Of a stretch of DNA of 64,000 nt, positions 54,805 to 64,000 are shown piece after piece. This DNA comes from Anniella stebbinsi (lineage: Eukaryota; Chordata; Lepidosauria; Squamata; Anniellidae): positions 178,014,382 through 178,078,381 of the forward strand of contig JARDYH010000003.1 in NCBI GenBank assembly GCA_029215795.1. Reading direction: 5' to 3'. The notes beneath the pieces are model-generated. The model did no database searches and was not told the DNA's origin. It worked only from the letters and a program-made list of their open reading frames with translations. The stretch's first letter is position 1. Each line of letters opens with the position of its first letter. The translations under genes and the position numbers were made by a program.

Positions 54805-55140
54805 ACTCATAATGTATTTATTTATTTAAAGTATTTATGTACCACTTCCTTTAAAAAAAAAATCCCAAAATGGTTTACAGTAGATTATAAAACAATAAAA
54901 TACAATACTATTACTAATTATAACACCAATCTTGCCGGTGCACAGATGTCTAGCGTTTCACAGCTACACACAGATTTTTTTTTATCTAGGGAAAACTAGA
55001 ACACCACCCACTGAAGCTACTGTTTTCTGCTCTCAAAAAATACCTTTCTTCCATTCATACCTTCCATTCTATTATTTATTTAAAATATTTCTTAGCCGCC
55101 TTTCAGGACTGAAGCTCTCCCAAGGTGGCTTACAGCATTA
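54805..55140 (-). mobile_element. L2-like LINE 3' tails, two short pieces
   Basis: At 54812-54905 and 55070-55140, a TTTA-repeat is followed on the plus strand by GTACCACTTCCTTT...GGTTTACAG or by AGCCGCCTTTCAGGAC...GGTGGCTTACAG. This is the reverse complement of the usual L2 3' UTR end. The intervening sequence is not assigned. Confidence 0.5.
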
Positions 55141-55147
55141 GATGTTT

Positions 55148-55621
55148 CTGAGCCCGATTCAAGGTGCTGGTTTTAACCTATAAAGCCTTACATGGTTTGG
55201 GACCACAATACCTGATAGAACGTCTTTCCCGACATGAACCTACCCATACACTACGCTCAACATCAAAGGTCCTCCTCTGGGTGCCTACTCCGAGGGAAGC
55301 TCGGAGGACAGCAACAAGGGAGAGGGCCTTCTCTGTGGTGGCCCCTCATTTATGGAATGATCTTCCCAATGAGGCCCGCCTGGCGCCAACACTGTTATCT
55401 TTTCAGCGCCAGGTCAAAACTTTTCTTTTCTCCCAGGTATTTTAATAGCTCAAGTTGAGGTTTTCATTGACACTGTGGCCTGGCTTAACAGTTAAAATGT
55501 TTTAAAGTGTTTTAATGACAACTGTTTTATGGTTTTAAATTTTTTATATTGTCTTTTTAATGCTCAATCTTTTTAATTTTTGTAAACCGCCCAGAAAGCT
55601 TTGGCTATGGGGCGGTATATA

Positions 55622-55664
<43 letters not shown>
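55148..55664 (+). mobile_element. L2-like LINE, 3' terminal fragment with (AAT)n tail
   Basis: An intact reading frame encodes VLTYKALHGLGPQYLIERLS, RTATRERAFSVVAPHLWNDL and PNEARLAPTLLSFQRQVKTF, the C-terminus of the ORF. A 3' UTR ends AACCGCCCAGAAAGCTTTGG, GGGGCGGTATATAAAT and fourteen or so AAT units (55622-55664). It is 5' truncated. The uninterrupted frame suggests a fairly recent insertion. Confidence 0.88.
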
Positions 55665-55696
55665 TGATCTGCAGATACCAGTGGAAGTACACCTGC

Positions 55697-58330
55697 TTTT
55701 TTTTTTTTTTTTTTGAAATAATTTTATTATTTTCAACATAATAATAACATAAAATACATACATAACCCTCGACAATCCCCCCCGTGCACCCCCACTCCAT
55801 GAGACCTTCTCTTAATCTTTTATTCTATCCAGAAATTTATCGACTCTTTTGAAGGTGTTTGTCCCTTCCCCGATCTTAAGACATATTCCAATAGGGGGCT
55901 CCATATTTCCCCAAAATCATTTTTACTGGACATTCCCCTTTTCAATTTCATTTTACAGGTTAGCATATCATTCAAAGCCATATCCCATATTTCTTTATAC
56001 CATTCTTCTATTGTATAGCTTCCTTGTCCTTTCCAATTTTTTGCAATCATTAGTCTAACAGGAGTCAGGAGGTTGTTTATCAATTCTCTCTTATTTTTGT
56101 CCTCTTCCCCTCTATCCCATATTGCTAGTAGAGCGAGCTTCGGGTTTAGTTCCACTTTACTTCCGATTATTTCACTTATTTCTTTAAATACCCTTTTCCA
56201 AAATTTTTGTACATATTCACAGCTCCACCACATATGGTAATAAGTTCCAACCTCCTGGCATCCCCTCCAACACTTTTTAGATATTTTTTTGTCTATCTGG
56301 TGAAATCTAACCGGTGTTAGATACCATCTCCACAATACCTTATAAAAATTCTCCTTAATTCTGATCGATAACAATTTTAACATTCTTGCGTTCCACAACC
56401 TCTCCCAGTTATATTCCTTAATTTCTCCATTTACGTCCTCTTCCCATACCTTTTTTATTGCTTTAAGTGAATTTTGAAATTCTTCCTCTATCAATAATTT
56501 ATATATCTCACTAGTCAACCCTTTCTTAATTTCCTTTTCTTCTTTCCTACCTTTTGACTCTATTAATTCTTCAAATCTTGTATTATTTCTACACTTTTTA
56601 TTTTTCAATCTCCATTCCTGAGTCCATTTCCCTAATTGTATACATTTAAACCATGCTGATTTTGACCTATCAATAGCTCTTTAATTTGCTCATTATCCTT
56701 CAAATTTTCCATCCACTTTCTTAACTTAATTATTTCCTTATCTTTCAGTCTCGCTTCAATCTCCACTTTTAATACTCTTGGGAAATTCTCCACTACTACC
56801 ACTGGGGCAAGTGGTGAATCTCCTGGTATCCACTTCCCCCTAAATTTCTCCCAGATCTCCACTATATTTACTAACAAAGGGTTGTCCAGTCCCTTTAATT
56901 CTCTCTTTTGAATTTTTTTAAAGAAAATATTTTTCAATTTATAATCTATTTCCCCAGTTTGCGTCTCCAACCACTCCAAATCTTCCTCCCCTAGAATACA
57001 GCTTATAACATATCTTAACTGATTAGCTATGTAATAATACTTAATATTTGGAAGTCCTAAACCTCCCTTCTTTTGAGCCTTATACCATAGCCCTTTATTA
57101 ATCCTAGCTTTCTTATCCCCATTACAATATGCGTTGATTATATTTTGCCAACTTTTCAACTCTACATCTGATATTTTAATTGGTAACATTCTAAACAAAA
57201 AATTAATCTTAGGTAAAATCTTCATTTTAATAATTGCTATTCTACCAAACCAAGAATGTTTTAATTTCTTATATACTTCTAATTTCTCCCCTACTTGTTT
57301 TTTTAAAGCTACCAAATTAAGTTCCTCAAGCCTATCTAAATCTCTATCTATGTTAATACCTAAGTAACGTACTATGTTTTTAAGTCTAAGACCCAACTTA
57401 TCCTTACCTTCTTCCAACTCTTCCTTATTATAATTAAATAACATCATTTCTGACTTCCCCCAATTTACTTTTAATCCCGTAATTTCTCCAAATTCTCTTA
57501 AATGTTTCTTAATCACCTCAGCACTCCCTAGGGGATCGTCTACCGTCAATAAAGTATTGTCCGCAAACATATTCATTTTAATCTTCTCCTTTCTTCCTAT
57601 CCCCTTCACTCTTTCATCTTCCCTTATTACATTTGCCAAAATTTCTATTACTATTGCAAATAAGATCGGTGAAAGAGGACATCCCTGTCTAGTTCCTCGG
57701 GCTAGTGTAATCTGTTGTGTTAACCCATCATTAACCAATATTTCCGCTTTATTATTTTTATACAACTTATCCATCACTCCCATAAATTTATCTCCAAACC
57801 CAAATGTTTTTAATATTGTTTTGAGTGCTGGCCATTCCACACAATCAAAGGCTTTGAATATATCCAATGCTAGCAGGCCTGCTTTTAAATTCCTTTTTTT
57901 TATAATACTAATTATATTTAATACTCTTCCCATTAAATTAGACATTTGCCTACACGGAATAAATCCACACTGATCTTTTTAAATATATTTACCAATAAAT
58001 GTGGCCATTCTTTTTGCCATTATTGCTGTAAAAATCTTTGAATCTTGATTTATTAAGGAAATTGGTCTATATGATGCGGGATCCGTTAGGTCCTTACCTG
58101 GTTTCGGAATTAATATAATCAGGGAATGATCCCATGATGGCGGAGTCTTCCCCCCTTCTATTATAGTATTAAATAATTTCTTTAATCTCGGTACTAAAAT
58201 TCCTTTAAAAAGCTTATAATACTCCGACCCCAAACCATCCATCCCCGGTGATTTTCCTCCTTTTAATTTATCAATAACTCCCTCTATCTCTTTTTCCGTA
58301 ACTAAACCTTCCATATAATCCCTTGTAGCA
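55697..58330 (-). mobile_element. L1 LINE, 5' truncated, defective ORF2
   Basis: Minus strand. The RT begins in VIDKLKGGKSPGMDGLGSEY, then LIPKPGKDLTDPASYRPISL, DIFKAFDCVEWPAL, RGTRQGCPLSPILFAIVIE, FADNTLLTVDD and GLGLPNIKYYYIANQLRY. A C-terminal region follows with CWRGCQEVGTYYHMWWSC, the L1 cysteine motif. It ends in a poly(A) seen as T's at 55697-55714. Defects: the catalytic FADD reads FADN, an in-frame TAA follows FIGKYI at about 57981, and a frameshift lies near 56640. The endonuclease domain is missing. The element is dead on arrival or since decayed. Confidence 0.94.
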
Positions 58331-58460
58331 ATTTGGGCATATTATCGGTGCTTTTCGTTGCCCCCGCCCTGCCATGGATGTTTAAGCTTATGTACAACAG
58401 TGAGACATAGCAGTGAGAGGGTTCCACTGTTGAGTCCAGGGGTACATTTTCATCCAGTCG

Positions 58461-58700
58461 TAGGATGGCCAGATGTCCTATTTTACAGAGGACAGGCCTC
58501 TAATGGAAGAGCTGCCAGAGGACAGGCTTCTATTTGAAAATGTCCTCTATTTGAAGAGTTGCCCAATCCAAATCTGCTTTAAAGAAATAACCCTCAGAAG
58601 GTAGAGCAGGAGCCTTGAAGTTGCCCATGAGTTCACACCTGGACAACAGACTGAGAGCAGACATACAGGTCACCTGGTCAGTCTTTTCCACTATGGTGGG
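58461..58700. mobile_element. Possible diverged hAT MITE (TAGGATGGCCAGATGTCC start)
   Basis: TAGGATGGCCAGATGTCC resembles the TAGGGTGACCA termini, followed by internally repeated GAGGACAGGC. Similar wording occurs at about 8400-8480. No right terminus was located. Confidence 0.35.
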
Positions 58701-59538
58701 ATGCCCAACACATTCAACTGATCATTTCTAAGTTTGAATCTATACATATAAATTAGCATATGCAAACATTATGCAGATTGGTGCCTTTTTTTGTCCTCTT
58801 CTTTTGGTGATACCTAAGGGGCCAGCCTCTCCAGTCACTGCATATCAAAATTAAATGTTAAAATCAAACTATGCAGGCAAATGCACATTCACATTCTCCC
58901 TCTCTTCTTTGCATGTCTCCAACTATTCTGTTGACCACCACATCCCTCCCTCCTTTCTGAAAAAATACTGGCCATACTGTGGCTCCTAGAATTCCCCTTT
59001 ATTCTGTCCACAATTCTGCTTTGGGATGCTGCATGTCGCGGAATGGTACATCCTTTTTCTTCCTGGCTACATTGATCATAGCATGTGGCTGGAAGAACAG
59101 ATACAAAGGGTTGAAAAAGTGAGTCTCTATTGAAACCATAAAGCACGTGCACACTTAATACTGCCCAACTGTATTTGCAGCCTTATAAGATCTTAAAACA
59201 TTGAATGTCATGTTACACCGTGAGGATAAAAGCGGACAGAGCAACAATGACAAAAAATCACTGTAAGATGTCAATCAGTGGGCTGGCAGAAGAATGTCAA
59301 CAAGACTCTGGATATCTGCATGTTAGGAAAGTGACTAGTAGCAGAGCAGCTATCCGGCATCAGTGAGACTTCTACAGATATTGGACTAGGTAGGTGGATG
59401 ATGTGCAACTCTTCGCAGTTTACAGTAACTAATACATCTCGGAAGCATTGAGAGAAAAAGTACACCGAAGATTCAAGTCAAAGAGAATGGTGAGTTGGTG
59501 TGTGATACTCTTCTTTGTTAAAGCTAAACACATCTCAG

Positions 59539-59878
59539 CAGTGGAGGCTGGTGGCTCTGATGTCAATAGGGTGGTGAATCTGCTCTGGGTTTCAGACAGA
59601 ACCAGTCAGAACCCTAAAGGGATCCAAGGTATGCATAATCTGTACATCCCTTGCATAAAGTCCCATGATTAGCTCTCCGTCATTCATCACTGCTTCATCA
59701 CAAAAGGCTCAGAAGCCCGTCACATGATGCAACAAAATTACAGAAAGACCCTCAACAACTTGAGCGATAAGGCCTATCAACTTTTTGGGGGGATAGGATT
59801 CAGCACTTTGGACAGCTCCTTTAGTGTTCTGACTGGTTCTCCACTCTACTGACAGTGGAGCCACCAGCTTCCACTGGT
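59539..59878. mobile_element. Foldback element (GTGGAGGCTGGTGGCTCT type)
   Basis: The left arm AGTGGAGGCTGGTGGCTCTG pairs with the right arm CAGTGGAGCCACCAGCTTCCACT. The centre holds about 160 bp of unrelated sequence. It is a relative of 45279-45499, whose centre is shorter. Confidence 0.7.
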
Positions 59879-60185
59879 CCTGGCGAAATTGGTGCTTGCT
59901 TGCCCCATGGAAGCTTTTACCTAGTACTTAACTGGTGAGTTGTGTTGTATGATGGATCAGGCCACAGTAAATTAAGTGACTAATGTGTACCTACCATTCC
60001 TGCAGCCTCTGTTTACTTGGAAGTAAGTATCACTGAGTTCAGAGGGATAATCGTGTGGTGGATCCTCAGGGCATTCTTACTCTGATAGTTTAGTAAAAAA
60101 CTTACAAGGCGTTCTGTGGTCACTCTTCCATAGAAGTAACAGAGAGTGGATGCTCCAATTCTGTACAGATGATGGAACTATCTGA

Positions 60186-60204
60186 CCACACACACACACA
60201 CTTA
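60186..60204. repeat. (CA)n microsatellite
   Basis: Nine CA units just upstream of the SINE. Confidence 0.85.
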
Positions 60205-60215
60205 CTTCTATAGGA

Positions 60216-60415
60216 GGGGCCACAGCTCAGCAATAGAGCATATGCTTTGCATGCAGAAGGTCTCAGGTTCAATCCCTAGCATCTCCAGGTAGGGCAGGAA
60301 AATCTCTTGCCTGAAACCCCAGAAAGCCGCTGCCAATCAGTGTTGGCAATATTATGGCTAGATGGATCAATGGTCGGGCTCCATATGAGGCAGCTTCCTA
60401 TAGTCCTTTCTGAAA
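60216..60415 (+). mobile_element. tRNA-derived SINE
   Basis: The head resembles a tRNA: GGGGCCACAGCTCAGCAATA (acceptor/D region with box A), CTTTGCATGCAGAAGG (anticodon arm) and GGTTCAATCCC (box B, matching the Pol III consensus). A body follows, including CTTGCCTGAAACCCCAGAAA and GAGGCAGCTTCCTATA. It is not a tRNA gene, because the acceptor stem is not closed and the body is long. A headless relative is at 23870-24020. Confidence 0.85.
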
Positions 60416-62927
60416 GTCAGTAAAGGAATATTAATCATATTCACATATTCTTCTTGCACTGGTTCACAATTCTTCCTTGTGTGGCTATGGCATGTATCTT
60501 GGGTATGTAAGAGATTATTATCCCTCAAGAATGCCAATTCTCACTTGATACTTTAGGATTTGTGTTCCATATTCTCTTCTTGTAGTACAATGAAATTTAG
60601 TTTTCTGATGCTGGGATTACCCTCCTTTGATTTGAGTTTTGTATATATTTTAAATAGGTGAAAGAATTGCCTTTCAATCCGTGCTTTGTTTCTACTTGCA
60701 GCTAGTAGCCAGATGCCTCTGGAAGGTCACAAGCAGACACAAAAATGGTGGTCAACCCCATATTTATTCCGAGCTTCTGGTACTCAGAAGTACTGTTGCT
60801 GACCATGGAGGTTTCATTTAGCTATCTTCGCTAAGAATGGTTGATTCCTGAAACATGCAGTTTGGTATTTCTGTTTGGCTTGAATTCCCTATGAAATGGG
60901 CTCCAGATGAGTAGCTAAGACCTAGGTCAAAATAATATCTGAGCTCTTTAGCACTGTCTATATAGCACTGTGGGGGTGTTTCAGGAGAGTGAGGAAGAAA
61001 GAAAGGCATCCTCTGCCAGCCCCCCCCCCCCCACTTCTACAATGTCCCTGTCCCATGCTGGCTAGAACCCTGAAATGGAGCATTCCTTTCAAGGGCTGAA
61101 AATACATGGCAGCACTTCATCCTGGGCCCCCAACTTGTAGCCCTTGGGATGTCCTCAAGTGAACTGAGGGTGGAACGTGTACAAGAGCTTATGCCAAGAC
61201 CCCCATAGGAAACAATATTTTCTCTCCTAACTTCCCTCTCCTATCCCCATCGTTCTTACATACTGGTTTGTGTTACGCTCACCATTTCATTTGGCTTCGC
61301 TGTGGGAGATTCTGTAATTAATGACCTGGAATGATCCAGCTGGGTGCTATAAATATCCCCAAAAGGGGAGTTCAATATTTGTACTTTGTGTGTTTCTCAA
61401 GCAGCCAGCAACCAAACAAATGTGATTGCATGCTCTGATTTTGTTGTTTTGTTTTGTCTCTGATTTCCCCTTGGAAGTTTTGCCTGAATGCACTTTCCCA
61501 CATGACAGTGCGCTAACCTTGACATCGCTTATCCATTGTGTTATTAGCTGCTGGCATCTGGCCAATTTGATCTATGCTGGCCTGCCTTCAACTAGCATTC
61601 TTCTCCCTTGATTACCCTGTTCTTGTCCTATGATTCTCCAATGCTCATCCTCTCAACAATTTCCAAAGCTCCATTAAACATGGGTGGCTTTCCCCCACTG
61701 TCTTCAGCCTGGTGTACATGTTATGGGTTTTTATTGCTCGGGGCAAAAGACACATCTGTCTACTGGCAAGAGTTCTCAAACCATGGCCTCAGGAGTGCAA
61801 GAGGAAAGGAAGTGCTATGAACAGTGATGTAGCTGATGTAGCACATCTGTTGTATTACCAAGACTGAAGGGTAGATGGAAAATCAGTGAGAAAATGCAGA
61901 TCTCTACAGCTACTTTCTATGGGATAAGTGGAAGCAGCAGTATACAGAAAAGAGATAATTGGAAATTGGGCCTAACATCCAAGAATAGAATGCCGTTCTA
62001 AAATCATTAAAAAAACCCAAGATCTTTGTTTTTATGCTGTACTTAATAAAAGTGATAGGACCACAGAAATGGATGGGATTGAATGTCAAATTGTCCAAAG
62101 TGAAGCAAAAAAGAAATAAAAAATGGTGGTGGTAAAATAAGTTGCACAATTAGCTCCTGGCTGGAAAAGAGGGCAAGAATAACTCATTGGCCTTGCTCAC
62201 ATGAGTTCTCTGCTACAGGCATATGTGAATGGGGCTGTAGATGGGTATATTATCAGCAGGTGACATAGGAATTAGCTCAAATTTTAATATGTTGAAATAC
62301 TACAACCACTAAAAAGATTATACTGGACAAAATTGGGACATAATGCAGGCAGTGCCTTTCTATAAATTAAATGTTGAGAAGTGTGAGAGGATGATTTGGT
62401 GGTTGTTTCTAAATAGCTACAGCAGATACCTAGTCATTGTTACTGTTTCAAATATTACGTTAAGAAGATATATCCAAACCTTTACTTGGTTTCTTCCCCC
62501 TTTTTCTCAAGCAGTGGTACAGCTAGGTAATTTTGGACCCTGGGCTGGGCATGGCGTTCTTTAGACAGCCATGGGGATTACTTCTCTTCTCATCCCCCTC
62601 CCCCATTCTATAGTTTACGACTGTTTCTACATTCCTGATATGTTAGAACAAACAAACAAAACAAAAATCCATTTGCCAACCCTGAGAAAATACTCTGACC
62701 ATGTGCAGTTTCGCATTTTAAACTCGCTTAAATCATAGCACCACGGCAACTAGAAAAATAAAGAGTTTGCTTCTGCTGCCCTGATGTGAAACTCATTTAC
62801 TTGGGAGTAAGCACCATTTCCTTGTAATAAAAATGATACTATGTTTTTAAAGTAAAAAATTATAAAATGAGCATTTCCAACCATGTACATAACGAGCCAT
62901 TGTTCTCTAACTATAAAATGCTATACT

Positions 62928-63090
62928 AGAATGACCAGATACAAAAGAGGGCAGGGTCCTGCAGCTTTAACTGTTGTGATGAAGAGGGAATTTCACCAGG
63001 TGCTTTACGCATACAAATAATATCTGCTGAAATTCCCTTTTCTAAACAAAGATACAGGAGCCCTGTTCTCTTTTTCACATGGTCACCCAA
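62928..63090 (+). mobile_element. hAT MITE monomer
   Basis: A single unit runs from TAGAATGACCAGATAC to CATGGTCACCC, with CAGCTTTAACTGTTGTGATG on the left and a shortened AAACAAAGATACAGGAG on the right. The TATAC before it also appears at the inner junction of dimers 16841 and 49122. Confidence 0.75.
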
Positions 63091-63205
63091 GTATTTTATT
63101 ATTGAGCATACACTATTTCCCCCCCCCCCCCCCCCATGTAGCCCACCAGCCTTGAGGAACGGGGAGGACAGAATAGACTAAAACAATAGTTCAATACAAC
63201 TTGAA

Positions 63206-63305
63206 GTCCTCCGGATGTTCTGGTCTATAATTCCCACCAGCTTTTGCCAGCATTGCCACTGGGGAGGGATGATAGGAATTGTAGACCAACGCATGCAGAG
63301 TGTCA
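63206..63305. repeat. Foldback dispersed repeat
   Basis: TCCTCCGGATGTTCTGGTCT and GATAGGAATTGTAGACCAAC; same palindromic family as 470-580. Confidence 0.6.
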
Positions 63306-63480
63306 CAAGCAGGGCCATGCAGAGCTGGTCATATGCCCAGGCCAGATGGGAAGTGTCCCCCCCCCCCCCATTTCAAACTGCTCATTAAGTATTTTTTAAT
63401 CAGTGGCACTGATTCAGTGCTAAATACATATATGAACTACTAGAACGATTTATATAAAAGATAATAGGAAACACTTTTAT

Positions 63481-63691
63481 TCAAGATGCTTTACATGCTT
63501 TTCTTTGGGCAAATTCATCAATAACAACAGAAAAATCAAGTACCTTTGCCTTGTCACTGTTAATGTTCAAAACTGCTAGTCCATTCAAACGTTCTTGCAC
63601 CATTGTGGACTGAAAGTATGACTTGATATGTTTTAGGACACTGAAGCCCCTCTCATTACAGGCCACTGTTGTTGGCAATGTCAAAACTAAT
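63481..63691 (-). CDS. hAT-family transposase, C-terminal exon (dimerisation domain)
   Basis: On the minus strand, a good acceptor (TATATTTTTTTCAG) is followed by 211 bp encoding LVLTLPTTVACNERGFSVLK, HIKSYFQSTMVQERLNGLAV and LNI, and ending FAQRKACKAS and TGA. This is the hAT C-terminal dimerisation region: the NERGFSVLKHIKS and QERLNGLAVLNI blocks are its hallmarks. The stop codon overlaps an AATAAA poly(A) signal (TGAATAAA). CAGGGCC at 63310-63316 could be the 3' transposon terminus. Earlier exons lie beyond the right edge. The frame is intact, so it is either a young transposon or a domesticated gene; the window cannot decide. Confidence 0.85.
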
Positions 63692-63743
63692 CTGAAAAAA
63701 ATATATATTAAGTAAAACATCTTAATCCCCCTTGACTCTCTTT

Positions 63744-63800
63744 TAGGCTGACCATGGAAACCAAAAAAGGAGGACAACATGGCCATCCCAAGGGGGCGTG
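63744..63800. mobile_element. hAT MITE terminus (TAGGCTGACCATGG), partial
   Basis: TAGGCTGACCATGGAAACC followed by AAAAAAGGAGGACAAC matches the complement of the right end of the MITE at 19345-19763 (TTGTCCTCTTTTTTGGTTTC). The other end is not visible before the window stops. Confidence 0.6.
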
Positions 63801-64000
63801 CCCACCAACATGTCCGTTCTACATAACACCTTCATATTAAACCTTTTCTACAACACCTCAATGTTGAATCAGAAATTAACATTTATTTTTAGTTGCTGTA
63901 CAAATAGAAGCAACACCAATAGAACAGTCCTTCATCATTATCAAACATTATCATCATCATCACCCTCACAGTATCAACATCATTATTATCGTTAATAACT

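Larger units (their letters stand above)
53011..64000. other. Sequence upstream of LAMA4
   Basis: It contains L2 fragments, a decayed L1, foldback elements, a tRNA-derived SINE, MITE monomers and the C-terminal exon of a hAT transposase, listed separately. I recognise no host gene. Stretches without a call include about 53160-53780, 54160-54440, 58700-59530, 60420-62920 and 63100-63200. Confidence 0.65.

Noticed and set aside
60216..60290. tRNA gene
   Set aside because: Box A and B are present but the acceptor stem is not closed, and a long non-tRNA body with SINE relatives follows.
63118..63137. Functional G-quadruplex or regulatory C-tract
   Set aside because: Simple poly-C runs occur at many places (41691, 42007, 61018, 63357) and may be repeat tails or sequencing-prone tracts. 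Nothing supports a function.

Overview
This is a window of nuclear DNA from a vertebrate, most likely a squamate reptile. The genes are split by introns, and most of the sequence is transposable elements: L2-, CR1- and L1-type LINEs, tRNA- and 5S-derived SINEs, and many short DNA transposons of hAT and possibly PIF/Harbinger type. The species call is an inference from this repeat mixture and from LAMA4 exons that are clearly homologous to, but diverged from, the mammalian gene. There are no bacterial-style operons, phages or CRISPR arrays.

The one recognisable host gene is LAMA4 (laminin subunit alpha-4) on the minus strand. Eight coding exons can be placed, from the signal-peptide exon at 52228-52428 down to the start of the coiled coil at 1459-1569. 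They total 1083 bp, or 361 codons. All seven junctions have GT/AG sites and compatible phases, and the joined exons read through with no stop. They encode a signal peptide, a short N-terminal segment, three complete laminin-type EGF (LE) modules, a partial fourth Cys-rich module, the CDKC interchain-disulphide motif and the first ~85 residues of coiled coil. The rest of the gene (coiled coil and LG domains) lies beyond base 1. The first coding intron is 23.8 kb.

Layout: 1-5.1 kb, coding exons 8 and 7 with MITEs and a minisatellite. 5.1-14.9 kb, coding exon 6, nested MITEs, an LTR-like block and a CR1 piece carrying the esterase ORF1. 15-28.5 kb, coding exons 5 to 2 with a giant foldback, three dimeric hAT MITEs and an L2 LINE. 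28.5-52.2 kb, intron 1, made of repeats and featureless sequence. 52.2-53 kb, coding exon 1 and the presumed 5' UTR/promoter. 53-64 kb, upstream sequence with L2 pieces, a decayed L1 ORF2, a SINE and, at the end, the C-terminal exon of a hAT transposase.

The strongest unusual signals concern the DNA transposons. Four copies of an asymmetric inverted-dimer hAT MITE appear to have moved as one unit. A 355-bp GC-motif MITE family shows 3-bp target duplications and nesting. Two GC-rich hAT elements with different termini share an internal module. Two LAMA4 splice acceptors use microsatellites as their polypyrimidine tracts. I see no clear candidate for a wholly new biological system.
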